64,000 nucleotides of DNA from an uncultured Verrucomicrobia subdivision 3 bacterium (GTDB taxonomy: Bacteria; Verrucomicrobiota; Verrucomicrobiia; Limisphaerales; UBA11358), in contig CAINLR010000176.1 of the NCBI GenBank assembly GCA_903850425.1, positions 1-64,000 of the forward strand, written 5' to 3'. The notes beneath the pieces were generated by a model, which worked only from the letters and a program-made list of their open reading frames with translations, was not told the origin of the DNA and did no database searches. Positions 45,344 through 53,571 of this stretch are shown in pieces. Made by a program: the position numbers and the translations under genes. The stretch's first letter is position 1. Every line of letters starts with the position of its first letter.

Positions 45344-47230
45344 TCAGCGGGCCGCACCAACCTCAAACTTCGCGTCTGTCAGCGTGTTCAGAAATGCCAC
45401 CAACGCGCGTTGGTCCGCTGCGCTCAGGGGCACGCCGCCGTCGGGATGCTTGGCCAGATTCGGATCCAGCGTGGCGCTGCGCTGAAGGCCCGTGGAATAA
45501 TGTTCAATCACTTCCGCCAGCGTGGCGAACCGCCCGTCGTGCATATATGGCGCGGTCAGCGCGACATTGCGCAGCGACGGCACCGAGAACTTGCCGCGAT
45601 CCGCCGTTTTGCCGGTGACTTGTTCGCGCCCGAGGTCTTTGAAGGCCAGATCCAAACCATTGTTTGCAAAGCTCTGGCTTTGGAACAGCGATCCGCCGTG
45701 GCAGTGAAAACAGTCCGCGCCGAACTGCCCGCGCCGGGGATCGTATTCCGTGGAAAACAACTCAAACCCGCGTTGTTCTTCCGCCGTGAATTTTTCCTCG
45801 CCGCGCTGGACGCGGTCGAACTTGGCATTGAAGGATGTCAACGTAAGCAGATAGTTTTCCAGTGCGAGTGAAATTTTTTCCGGTGTGATTTCTGGCGAGC
45901 CGAACGCGGTAGCGAACAGGGCGGGGTAATCAGATTTTTGTGGTAGCACAGGCGTCCCACCTGTCCCGTCGGGCGTCGCGCCCGACGGCGGCGTGACGGA
46001 TGGCCGGGCGGGTTCGTCTGACAAACTTTGCGGCGAATGCGCCCCGACGGTTTCAGACGCGACGCCGGAAACGACAGGCCGGAGGCCTGTGCTAACTAAT
46101 TTAAATACGAGATTCGTCAGCGACTGGTGCATCTCGATCGGGTTTTGGATCGGCTGCAAGACCTGTTCGCGCAGGTTTTTCGCGCGGCCATCCCAGAAGA
46201 ATTCTCTTTTCCAAGCCAGATTAAAAAGCGGCATCGTGTTGCGCGGGCCGATTTCGCCTTGCGCGCCGCGCGCCGTGCGCCGATTGTCCGCAAACGCTTT
46301 TTCCGACAAATGGCAATCCGCGCAGGACTGCGCATTGTTGATCGAAATTTGTTTGTCGAAGAACAAAGTTTTTCCCAGCGCCACTCGCTCGACGAGCAGC
46401 GGATTGTCACGCGGCAGATTGGGCAGCGGAAACGTCGCGCTCATCTGGAATTCATACGGCGTGAATTTCGCCGGCAGATACAGCGGCGGCGGCTGCGCGA
46501 TGGCGATTTCCGTCGCGCTCAACTGCACGATGCGACGCACGCGGAAGGCCCCCGGCAGATTGGCGACGAGCGTGGCGGCAACCGGGTCGCCCGGGCGCGA
46601 GTGCGTGGACGAGCCATCCTGGCGGAACGACAACGGACGCGGCGCGTTCAACAATGTGGCCAGGTCAAAATCCAGTTCCAGCTTGGTCTGGTTGGTGATG
46701 AGCAGCGGTGCCGCCAGCGTGATGCGAGTGGCGTTCAGGTCGCGCGCGAGATGATAGGCCCAGCCGTCGAGTTGCCCGGCGGCATTGCGCCACAACCCTT
46801 CGAGCGCCAAAAAAATGTAGCCCCCTTGCCAGCTCCAATGCAATCCGTTGAGGCTGGGATTCAGCGGATGGCCGGCGGGAAAACCGGCGATGTCCGCGTG
46901 ATTCAAATTGGGATTCAACCCGACTAGAAAACGCACGGAACAGAATTCGCCCGCCGGAACTTTTTCGAGCCGGATGGAATTTCGGTTGGCGTCAAAGTCC
47001 AGCCACGCGACCGAATTCGAAAGTTCCAACCACGAGCCGTCGTTGCGCTGCAGCGCAAAATCGCTGACGAGATAGCTGAGGCGCGTGATGGAAAAAGTCT
47101 CGCCCGCCGAGGTCTGATAACGGAACGACGCCGGCTGGAGATTGTCGCCCGAGACTTTGGGCGTGATTTGAATTTGCAGAGAAGCACCAAGCCCCAAGCT
47201 CGGAATCACGAAAGCTCCAAGCACCAACAT
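45344..47230 (-). CDS. MbnP-MbnH fusion (copper-binding-protein-like domain plus di-heme MauG-type domain)
   Basis: A 628-residue exported protein that joins two domains normally encoded by neighbouring genes. The N-terminal part (about 17-260) has MbnP features: FSITRLSYLVSDFAL, the LNPNLNHAD motif, and LHWSWQGGYIFLALEG. The C-terminal part (about 290-625) is a bacterial cytochrome c peroxidase/MauG-type domain with two heme motifs, CADCH and CFHCH, plus APYMHDGRFATLAEVIEHY. In methanobactin systems MbnH oxidises a tryptophan of MbnP; similar chemistry within one chain is inferred, not shown. A repeat element inserts about 51 residues between the hemes (45943-46096). The start is uncertain: ATG 47230 is chosen; the open frame extends to 47413 through repeat DNA. 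It follows the YHYH gene on the same strand. Confidence 0.78.
   Translation of the reverse strand: MLVLGAFVIPSLGLGASLQIQITPKVSGDNLQPASFRYQTSAGETFSITRLSYLVSDFALQRNDGSWLELSNSVAWLDFDANRNSIRLEKVPAGEFCSVRFLVGLNPNLNHADIAGFPAGHPLNPSLNGLHWSWQGGYIFLALEGLWRNAAGQLDGWAYHLARDLNATRITLAAPLLITNQTKLELDFDLATLLNAPRPLSFRQDGSSTHSRPGDPVAATLVANLPGAFRVRRIVQLSATEIAIAQPPPLYLPAKFTPYEFQMSATFPLPNLPRDNPLLVERVALGKTLFFDKQISINNAQSCADCHLSEKAFADNRRTARGAQGEIGPRNTMPLFNLAWKREFFWDGRAKNLREQVLQPIQNPIEMHQSLTNLVFKLVSTGLRPVVSGVASETVGAHSPQSLSDEPARPSVTPPSGATPDGTGGTPVLPQKSDYPALFATAFGSPEITPEKISLALENYLLTLTSFNAKFDRVQRGEEKFTAEEQRGFELFSTEYDPRRGQFGADCFHCHGGSLFQSQSFANNGLDLAFKDLGREQVTGKTADRGKFSVPSLRNVALTAPYMHDGRFATLAEVIEHYSTGLQRSATLDPNLAKHPDGGVPLSAADQRALVAFLNTLTDAKFEVGAAR
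45943..46096. repeat. REP-like element inserted in frame in the MbnH domain
   Basis: The left end GTAGCACAGGCGTCCCACCT and the right end GACAGGCCGGAGGCCTGTGC followed by TAAC are inverse apart from one indel and a few changes. The 154-bp element encodes roughly STGLRPVVSG to GGTPVLPQ and leaves the frame open. Confidence 0.75.
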
Positions 47231-47345
47231 CCAGCATCCAGAGAAATTCCAAGCCCCCAGCTTCAAACCGCCCAGCAGCGGGCGGCGATGGCCTCTTGAT
47301 GTTTGGATGTTCGCTGATGCGTGAAGCTTGGGTCCTGGAAGTTTT
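47213..47345. repeat. dispersed repeat overlapping the start of the MbnP-MbnH gene
   Basis: It contains the words CCAACATCCAGCATCCAGAG and CATCCAAACATCAAGAGG, related to the inverted repeat at 43874-43976. A central hairpin CCGCCC-AGCAGC-GGGCGG lies at about 47268-47285. It supplies the codons around the likely signal peptide. Confidence 0.6.
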
Positions 47346-47387
47346 CCTTTCACTGGAGCTTGGAGGTTGGCGCGTGGAACGTTTTCA

Positions 47388-49145
47388 TCATGGATTGATG
47401 GTAAAGCCGCCATTAAACGTGTAGGGCGGCGGACCGTTTTGAAAGGTCACCACCACCGTCTGCGGACCAGTCGCGCTGAACGATTGAAGGTTGAAGGTCG
47501 CCAGCACGGTGCCTTGGGTCAGATACGAAATGGCCGCGCCCGTGGCGGTAAGCGAACCGAGGGTGACGCTCGTGATGGGAGCACCGGCGGGCGGCGAGGG
47601 CGGACCAGAAAGCGTGATGCTCAAGGTGATGTTCGTGACGCTCGCGCGGCTGACACTGCCGCCGGGAACTGGATAGGTCGCGCCACCACTCGCACCGCTG
47701 CCGCCGTCATAGTTCGCCAAGCCCGTGCGCGCAACGCGATAAAAGCGCCAGTTATCCAGGGTATTCGTCGTGAAGCTCGCGGTATTCAACACGGCGGCGA
47801 CATTCGTTGAATTGATTGTCCACGCGGAGAAGTTGGTGGTGGATTGCACCATGTAAGTTCCGCCTTCCGCTGCGCTCCAAGTGAGCGTGACGGATCCGCT
47901 GTTTACCTTGGGCGCGTCAAGCCAAGGCGTAAGATTCGGGCCGCCGAGGAAATTGGTCACGACGGTCTCAGTAACGGCCGAGACCACCGCGCCGGTAGGA
48001 AAGCCGTAGAATGCGCGGCCGATGTTGTAGGGAAAAGTGGGAATGCCGTTCGACGTCATGCTCACGAAATAGGCGTAGGTGCCATTGGGAAATTCCGGCG
48101 TGACGCACCAGCGGCCATTGTTTTCGTCCAGATCGAAGTCCACGCCTTGCACAAATTTTTGACCAGTTGCCGAATTCGTGAGGTCGGCGAGGAACGACTT
48201 ATCCTCCATGTAGCGGCCAATCGGATAAGTGCTGATGTCCGCAGGCCCGGCGGAATTAAGGCCGTAAAGCCGTTGCGCCCAGGCCGGCAGATTGGTTCGC
48301 AAGGTGTTCGTGAGATTGTCCGTGCCGAGTTGTCCGTTGCGCAAAACGTAGCCAGAAATCATCCGCCGCACGCCGCTCGCGGCGTTATTGGAAATGAAAT
48401 AACCATAAGGACCATAAACCGGAAAACCATCGCGCACCCAGCCGAGCAGCGGCGAATGTTTCGCCACACCATTTGTCGCCTCGGCATACGTTCTCGCGGC
48501 GGCGTTGTAATTCACATGGTCGCCCATCAGATAGCGGAGCGCGATGGGGTTGGCGTGATAATGATAGGTGCCGGTTTGCTCCTGATGGGCATAGGACGGA
48601 TCGAACGTCGCCCCTTCATTCACAAACGCGTCGCGGTTCCAATAGCCCGTGCCGCTGCCGCTCTCGGCGGAACCGGTCCACACAAATCCGTCGCGCGAAT
48701 CAAACATCGCCACGCCATCCACGAAATAACCGATCGCGCCGAGGCCGGTCAGCGATTTTGTCACTGGCACGGTGATGAGGTTGGTGCGGGGAATGCGATA
48801 GAGCACCTTTTGATTGGCGGGCAAATTGGGAAAACCCGCCGCCCAAGCGCCCATCGTCTGGCCGGCCAGGCCGGTCGTGCGGAAGTAAACCCAGTTCGCG
48901 GACGAGTAAACCTCCTGCACGCCGCAATACGCCGGGGCTGCCTGCGTCTGCGAACCGTTGCCCCACGTCGTGGCCGCGTTGCCGGCGGTTTGCGCCGCCG
49001 CGTTGGTGAAGCTGCGCGCGTATTTGCCGGAGAAGGCGGTGAACCACGAGTTCGTGCGCGGGTCGGCGGCCGAACTCGTTAAGGTGGCGCAAAGGGCGCC
49101 ACAAACCACAGCCTGGTTAATGATTGGGATTAGATCAAGTTTCAT
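47388..49145 (-). CDS. secreted YHYH-domain protein
   Basis: A 585-residue exported protein with signal peptide about 1-27 (AVVCGALCATLTSSAA). Residues about 50-370 form the YHYH domain: the naming motif is TGTYHYHANPIALRYLMGD, preceded by YFVDGVAMFDSRDGF and followed by LLGWVRDGFPVYGPYGY and GKFVQGVDFDLDENNGRWC-like sequence near 335. A beta-rich module (about 405-485) carries the VQSTTNFSAWTINS...NWRFYRVA pattern of the shared secreted tail. The C-terminal segment is a further Ig-like fold. The molecular role of YHYH proteins is unknown; the His/Tyr-rich motif and the MbnP-MbnH neighbour suggest metal-related function. The operon box at 49168 lies 23 bp upstream. Confidence 0.85.
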   Translation of the reverse strand: MKLDLIPIINQAVVCGALCATLTSSAADPRTNSWFTAFSGKYARSFTNAAAQTAGNAATTWGNGSQTQAAPAYCGVQEVYSSANWVYFRTTGLAGQTMGAWAAGFPNLPANQKVLYRIPRTNLITVPVTKSLTGLGAIGYFVDGVAMFDSRDGFVWTGSAESGSGTGYWNRDAFVNEGATFDPSYAHQEQTGTYHYHANPIALRYLMGDHVNYNAAARTYAEATNGVAKHSPLLGWVRDGFPVYGPYGYFISNNAASGVRRMISGYVLRNGQLGTDNLTNTLRTNLPAWAQRLYGLNSAGPADISTYPIGRYMEDKSFLADLTNSATGQKFVQGVDFDLDENNGRWCVTPEFPNGTYAYFVSMTSNGIPTFPYNIGRAFYGFPTGAVVSAVTETVVTNFLGGPNLTPWLDAPKVNSGSVTLTWSAAEGGTYMVQSTTNFSAWTINSTNVAAVLNTASFTTNTLDNWRFYRVARTGLANYDGGSGASGGATYPVPGGSVSRASVTNITLSITLSGPPSPPAGAPITSVTLGSLTATGAAISYLTQGTVLATFNLQSFSATGPQTVVVTFQNGPPPYTFNGGFTINP

Positions 49146-49167
49146 GTCGCGACTTTACGCCGGCGAA

Positions 49168-49185
49168 CCTTAAGCGGACGTGAAG
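49168..49185 (-). promoter_or_regulatory. OmpR-type direct-repeat box upstream of the YHYH gene
   Basis: In gene direction it reads CTTCACGTCCGCTTAAGG, with CTTCA and CTTAA half-sites 11 bp apart. Flanking bases (AACC on one side, GCATGAAA on the other) also resemble the copy at 45203. Confidence 0.65.
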
Positions 49186-49220
49186 CATGAAACTTTTTCG
49201 CGCCGGGGCGCAAAATTCTT

Positions 49221-49238
49221 CTTCATCTTGCCTTAAGG
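49221..49238 (+). promoter_or_regulatory. OmpR-type direct-repeat box upstream of the two-component operon
   Basis: In gene direction it reads CTTCATCTTGCCTTAAGG. The half-sites CTTCA and CTTAA are kept, but here they are 12 bp apart with the spacer shifted by one base, so this copy is weaker than the other two. It lies 67 bp before the response regulator ATG at 49306, consistent with autoregulation. Confidence 0.5.
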
Positions 49239-49305
49239 TGGTGGCTGCGAAGATGCCGGCACTGGCGGATTCCACGCGCGCGTGCTAAAACTCCGCCGCC
49301 CGCAT

Positions 49306-49956
49306 ATGAGAATTCTTGTAGTCGAAGACGAACCGGATCTGCTCGCGAGCCTCGCCCAGGCGCTGCGCGAGGAAGGTTACGCCGTGGACACCGCCGACAA
49401 TGGCGACGACGGACTCTTCAACGCCGAGGGCACAGACTACGACGCGATTGTCCTTGATGTGATGCTGCCGGGCCTGGACGGCTGGGAAATTCTCAAGCGC
49501 CTCCGCAAATCCAAGAAGACGCCTGTGCTCATGCTCACCGCGCGCGACCAGACGCGCGACCGCGTGAAAGGCCTCGACACCGGCGCGGATGATTACGTCG
49601 TGAAGCCGTTTGATCTCGAAGAACTGTTCGCCCGGCTCCGCGCCATTATTCGCCGCAGCGCCAACCAGACCACGAACGTCCTCGAAATCGGCGATGTGAA
49701 AATTGACACTGCGGCCCGCCATGTTTTATTCAAGGACAAGCCGGTGGAGTTGACGGCGCGCGAGTATTCGCTGGTGGCATTCATGGCGCTGCATCGCGGC
49801 GAAGTCGTCACGCGCACGCAGCTTTATGAACATCTCTTTGACGAAAATGAAAGTTCGCTGTCCAATCTGCTCGACGTTCATGTTTCCAATGTCCGCAAAA
49901 AGCTCGGCGCGGAATTCATCGCCACCCGGCGCGGCCACGGCTACTGCATCGAATGA
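49306..49956 (+). CDS. OmpR/CusR-family response regulator
   Basis: A 216-residue DNA-binding regulator starting at ATG 49306 (MRILVVEDEPDLL). The receiver domain (1-115) has the acidic pocket EDE, phospho-acceptor D51 (IVLDVMLPGLDG), LTA and VVKPF. The winged-helix output domain (about 125-216) has the OmpR signature VELTAREYSLVAFMALHRGEVVTRTQLYEHLFD and a recognition helix NLLDVHVSNVRKKLG, ending RRGHGYCIE. The closest named groups are CusR/QseB-like. It overlaps the kinase by ATGA. It faces the YHYH/MbnP-MbnH operon across a 160-bp divergent region. Confidence 0.93.
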   Translation: MRILVVEDEPDLLASLAQALREEGYAVDTADNGDDGLFNAEGTDYDAIVLDVMLPGLDGWEILKRLRKSKKTPVLMLTARDQTRDRVKGLDTGADDYVVKPFDLEELFARLRAIIRRSANQTTNVLEIGDVKIDTAARHVLFKDKPVELTAREYSLVAFMALHRGEVVTRTQLYEHLFDENESSLSNLLDVHVSNVRKKLGAEFIATRRGHGYCIE

Positions 49957-51512
49957 AGATGTTTAAGTCCATCAAGTGGCGGCTGCAAATCTGGTATGGG
50001 CTGATTCTCGTGGGCGTCTTACTGGGCTTGGGCATCACCGCATATAAGCTGGAACACGACAAGGTGTTTCGCCACACGGACAACGAATTGCAGCGCCGGG
50101 TCAATGTCGTGCTCCAAACTCTGCACCGGGGCGAACAACAGCGCCGGCCGCCGCCGCGACCCAATGATTTTGACCAGCCGCCGGGTCCGCCAGCGGGTGA
50201 ATTTGACCGGGACCGCCCGCCGCGGGGACCGGAAGATTTTCATCTGCAACCGCGCGACGAAGTGCTGTTCGATGCCGCCGCCGCCAACGGTTATTATTTT
50301 GTCATCACCGGACGCGACGCCCGGGTAATCGCCCGCTCCACCAATGCGCCGACGGCCGTGATGTATGTAGAAGGACCGCCGGCCACCGGCAAGCTCAACC
50401 GGTTCACTGCCTTTCCCCAGCTGCCCGATGATCGCGTCAAATACGGTGGTGGCCAGTTCAAATACGACCAGTTTCCGTCCAACGGCGTGCCCGCCGGCCA
50501 GCCGTTTCCGCCGTATTCGCGCGGGACATTTCGCGAAGTCGAAATTGTCCTGCCGACGCAGGAAAGCATTTTGGTCGGGCGCAACATGGTGACGGATCTC
50601 GCCGAACTGCGGTTGATCGCCCTTCAGCTTGCCGGCGCGAGTCTGGTCATCCTGGGTTTCGGCCTGGCGGGCGGCTGGTGGCTGGTCGGTCGCTTGCTGC
50701 GGCCGATTCAATCCATTGGCGCCGCGGCGGTGAAAATTTCCGCCGGCGATCTGTCGCAGCGCATCAACGTGGCCGAGGCGGAAAGCGAACTCGGCCAGTT
50801 GGCGGCGGTTTTGAATTCCACCTTCGCGCGGCTCGAAACCGCCTTCGCGCAGCAGAAACAATTTGCCGCCGACGCCGCCCACGAACTGCGCACACCAGTG
50901 TCCGTCATCCTCACGCAGACCCAGACCGCGCTGAACCGCGAACGCGAGGCGGCGAGCTACAAGCAGACCGTCGAGGCTTGCCAGCGCGCCGCGCAGCGGA
51001 TGCGGACGCTGATTGAATCGCTGCTGGCGCTGGCGCGGTTTGATGCCGGCCAGGAAATATTGCGGCGCACACGATTTGATTTTTCAAAAATCATCGGTGA
51101 GGCCGTTGACCTCGTGCAGTCACTGGCGGAGGAGCGCGCGGTGAAGATTATTTCCGGGTTGCCACCGCTGGAAATCACCGGCGATTCCGAGCGGCTGGCG
51201 CAAGTCGTCACCAATCTGCTCACCAACGCGATCCAATATAACGAGCTTGCGGGTGAGGTCCGCGTGAAATTGGAAACGCGCAGCGGTCTGGCGGTGTTGA
51301 CGATTGCGGATACGGGGCAGGGGATTGCCGCCGAAGATTTGCCGCGTGTGTTCGGCCGTTTCTTTCGCGCCGACTCGTCCCGCACGGGGGCGGGCAACAC
51401 CGGCCTTGGGCTTTCGATTTGCAAGGCCATCGTCGAGGCCCACGGCGGCACGATCGAAGTGGCGAGCGAAGTCAAGGTCGGGACGACTGTTTCCGTGCGG
51501 TTGCCAATCTGA
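49953..51512 (+). CDS. membrane sensor histidine kinase
   Basis: A 519-residue kinase, start overlapping the regulator stop (ATGA). TM1 is about 12-32; a periplasmic sensor (about 33-210) contains an unusual Pro/Arg/Asp-rich stretch (RRPPPRPNDFDQPPGPP). TM2 is about 212-235 (LIALQLAGASLVILGFGLAGGWW), then HAMP (about 236-290). HisKA has H310 in AADAAHELRTPVSV, followed by HATPase motifs VVTNLLTNAIQYN (N box), IADTGQGI (G1), and NTGLGLSICKAIVEAHGG (G2). This architecture is that of CusS/QseC-like kinases. The ligand cannot be read from sequence; the Pro-rich sensor and EF-hand partner are both odd. Confidence 0.93.
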   Translation: MKMFKSIKWRLQIWYGLILVGVLLGLGITAYKLEHDKVFRHTDNELQRRVNVVLQTLHRGEQQRRPPPRPNDFDQPPGPPAGEFDRDRPPRGPEDFHLQPRDEVLFDAAAANGYYFVITGRDARVIARSTNAPTAVMYVEGPPATGKLNRFTAFPQLPDDRVKYGGGQFKYDQFPSNGVPAGQPFPPYSRGTFREVEIVLPTQESILVGRNMVTDLAELRLIALQLAGASLVILGFGLAGGWWLVGRLLRPIQSIGAAAVKISAGDLSQRINVAEAESELGQLAAVLNSTFARLETAFAQQKQFAADAAHELRTPVSVILTQTQTALNREREAASYKQTVEACQRAAQRMRTLIESLLALARFDAGQEILRRTRFDFSKIIGEAVDLVQSLAEERAVKIISGLPPLEITGDSERLAQVVTNLLTNAIQYNELAGEVRVKLETRSGLAVLTIADTGQGIAAEDLPRVFGRFFRADSSRTGAGNTGLGLSICKAIVEAHGGTIEVASEVKVGTTVSVRLPI

Positions 51513-51602
51513 AAATGCCGGAGAGGGCGTGAGGCGTTCCTGAATGAGCGACGGCTTTTGCATATCGTTTGAGCCGCCCCACCTCGGCGCCGACAAATTC
51601 AT

Positions 51603-52769
51603 TCACCGCAAAAACAGCGCCGCCGCCGCATCCGCAAAGCGCAGTCCCTGATGGGTGAGGTGAAATTTCACATCGTTGCGTATCGCATGGCCGCGTTCGG
51701 TCAACTGCTCCATTTCCGCAGCCCATTCCTTTCGCAAATCAAAACTGGTCACGCGCTGGAAGTCGGCAAACGGCCAGCCGGCGTTCATGCGCAAACCGAA
51801 CGCGGCGATTTCGCCGGCGCGGCGCAGCGGCGACAGTTCTTCGCTGGATTCAATCGCGCGTTTCCCTTTTTCCAGTTGGTCGCAATAAAGCTGCGTGTTG
51901 GACCAATTCTTCGTGCGCACGCCGCGAACATAACCCGTCGCGCTCGGCCCCAGTCCGTAATATGAACCGCCGCGCCAGTAGTTCAGGTTGTGTTTGCAGG
52001 CCAATGCCGGAATGGCTGGCTGGCCGGCTGGATTAATGGATTTGGAATCGCGGGCGAAGTTGGCGATTTCGTATTGGTGAAAACCGCCGGTGGTCGCGCG
52101 TGAAATTAATTCCTCATACATCTCGCAGGCCAGCTCTTCATTCACGGAAAACTCACCGGCCTGGAGTTGATCAAAGAGCGGCGTGTCGTCCTCGTAAATG
52201 ACTTCATAACTCGACAGGTGCTCGCTCTGCATCGCCATGGCCTCGTTCAAAGTCGCGTGCCAAATGTCCATGGTCTGGGTCGGAATGGCAAACATGAGAT
52301 CGAGATTGATGTTTTCAAAACCGGCGCGGCGCAGGATGTCGAACGACTTGAAAACCATCGCGCGCGAGTGGATGCGGCCCAGGCGGTCGAGCAGTGGTTC
52401 ATCCAGCGACTGCACGCCCATGGAAATGCGGTTAATGCCAAAGTCGCGGAACAGTTTGGCCTTGTCGGCGGAGACGGTGGCGGGATTGCATTCCACGCTG
52501 AATTCGGTCGCGCCGAGCAGCTCCAATCTTTCCATCGCGCGCAGGATGGTCTCCCACTGGCGCAAGTTGAGCAAGGACGGCGTGCCGCCGCCGCAGAAAA
52601 TCGTTTTGGGTTTCAGATCGGCGGCCACCATTTCAAGTTCGCGGACGAGGGCGGCGGTGTAGCGGTTGACGAGTTCGCCGCTGGCGGCTTCCGAATAGAA
52701 GGCGCAATACGCGCATTTTTGCGCGCAGAAGGGGACATGGAGGTAAAGGTTGGTTACGGTATCCGGCAT
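51603..52769 (-). CDS. hemW: HemW-like radical SAM protein
   Basis: A 388-residue member of the HemW/HemN-like group (heme chaperone, formerly 'coproporphyrinogen III oxidase-like'). The radical-SAM motif is at the N-terminus: C15, C19 and C22 in HVPFCAQKCAYCAF. GGGTPSLL, the family's ISMGVQSLDEPLLDRLGRIHS, and the NLDLMFAIPTQT segment follow, with a HemN C-terminal domain at about 275-375 (HNLNYWRGGSYYGLGPSATGY). The missing N-terminal extension of HemN supports HemW. It is the last gene before the sensor kinase on the opposite strand. Confidence 0.9.
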   Translation of the reverse strand: MPDTVTNLYLHVPFCAQKCAYCAFYSEAASGELVNRYTAALVRELEMVAADLKPKTIFCGGGTPSLLNLRQWETILRAMERLELLGATEFSVECNPATVSADKAKLFRDFGINRISMGVQSLDEPLLDRLGRIHSRAMVFKSFDILRRAGFENINLDLMFAIPTQTMDIWHATLNEAMAMQSEHLSSYEVIYEDDTPLFDQLQAGEFSVNEELACEMYEELISRATTGGFHQYEIANFARDSKSINPAGQPAIPALACKHNLNYWRGGSYYGLGPSATGYVRGVRTKNWSNTQLYCDQLEKGKRAIESSEELSPLRRAGEIAAFGLRMNAGWPFADFQRVTSFDLRKEWAAEMEQLTERGHAIRNDVKFHLTHQGLRFADAAAALFLR

Positions 52770-52825
52770 AGCGCTAGGCTAGCGGAAACCGGGGGCGTCC
52801 GTGAATGAAATTTCTCCCGGACCGA

Positions 52826-53035
52826 TCAGGCGGGATGGATGCGCTGGACGTTTTGAGCTTTCAAGCCCTTGTCACTGGATACGGCTTCAAAGGTCACCGC
52901 CTCGCCTTCGTTCAGAGTTTTGAAGCCCGCCCCCAGAATGGACGAATGATGCACAAAGACATCATGTCCGGTTTCGTCGGCAATGAAGCCAAACCCCTTT
53001 TTGTTGTCGAACCACTTTATTTTTCCGCTGGCCAT
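52826..53035 (-). CDS. cold-shock-domain protein (CspA family)
   Basis: A 69-residue single-stranded nucleic acid-binding protein. It starts MASGKIKWFDNKKGFGFIAD with both RNP motifs (KGFGFI and VFVHHSSI). The start at ATG 53035 is supported by a strong GGGGAGG ribosome-binding site; the frame to 53071 is longer without support. The length and sequence are standard for CspA-type RNA chaperones. A long untranslated leader is typical of csp genes; about 150 bp upstream is free of genes. Confidence 0.95.
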   Translation of the reverse strand: MASGKIKWFDNKKGFGFIADETGHDVFVHHSSILGAGFKTLNEGEAVTFEAVSSDKGLKAQNVQRIHPA

Positions 53036-53187
53036 AGAACCTCCCCGGTTGCGAGGCGGAGTTAGAAGCAAAAAAGAACCTGCAAAAGTTTAGCCGGATC
53101 CACGATTTCGCTTAAAACGACACTCTGACCTCTATTTGTGTGGCTTTAATAATTTCAATTGATGCGTGCGTCAAGTAAAAGTTTTGA

Positions 53188-53559
53188 CTAATCCACCTGC
53201 AAGGCGCGGTCAATCATGTGCGGCAGGTGGCTGTTTAGCCCGGTTTCGGTGACGGCAAAATTGGCGCCGGCTTTTTGCGCGGCGGCGATCAAGGCCGTTT
53301 CGCTTTCGGGCGCGAAGGCTATGATCGGCAGATGGCTGGTGTCGGTCTCGGTCTTGATCCTGGCAATCGCTCCACAAACATCACTCGCCGTGAGGAGGTC
53401 GGTCAATAGTAACAATGGTTTTTCTCGTTTGGCGGTGGCCACCAGCAATTCGATGCTATTCAACACCAACACGCGATAATTCAAATCCTGCAGCCGGTTC
53501 ACCAACTGGCTGCCCGGCATGAGCCGTTCGTAGAACACTAAAGCGAGGGGTTGGGGCAT
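53188..53559 (-). CDS. degenerate receiver-like domain protein
   Basis: A 123-residue single-domain protein with the REC fold pattern ([48 protein letters not shown]). Acidic pocket residues at the end of strand 1 and the conserved Lys are missing, although a D remains in LLTDLL. It is probably a pseudo-receiver without phosphorylation. It begins 12 bp after the gltD stop on the same strand, so it may belong to the gltBD operon; a role there is speculative. Confidence 0.7.
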   Translation of the reverse strand: MPQPLALVFYERLMPGSQLVNRLQDLNYRVLVLNSIELLVATAKREKPLLLLTDLLTASDVCGAIARIKTETDTSHLPIIAFAPESETALIAAAQKAGANFAVTETGLNSHLPHMIDRALQVD

Positions 53560-53571
53560 AATCGCTGATGG

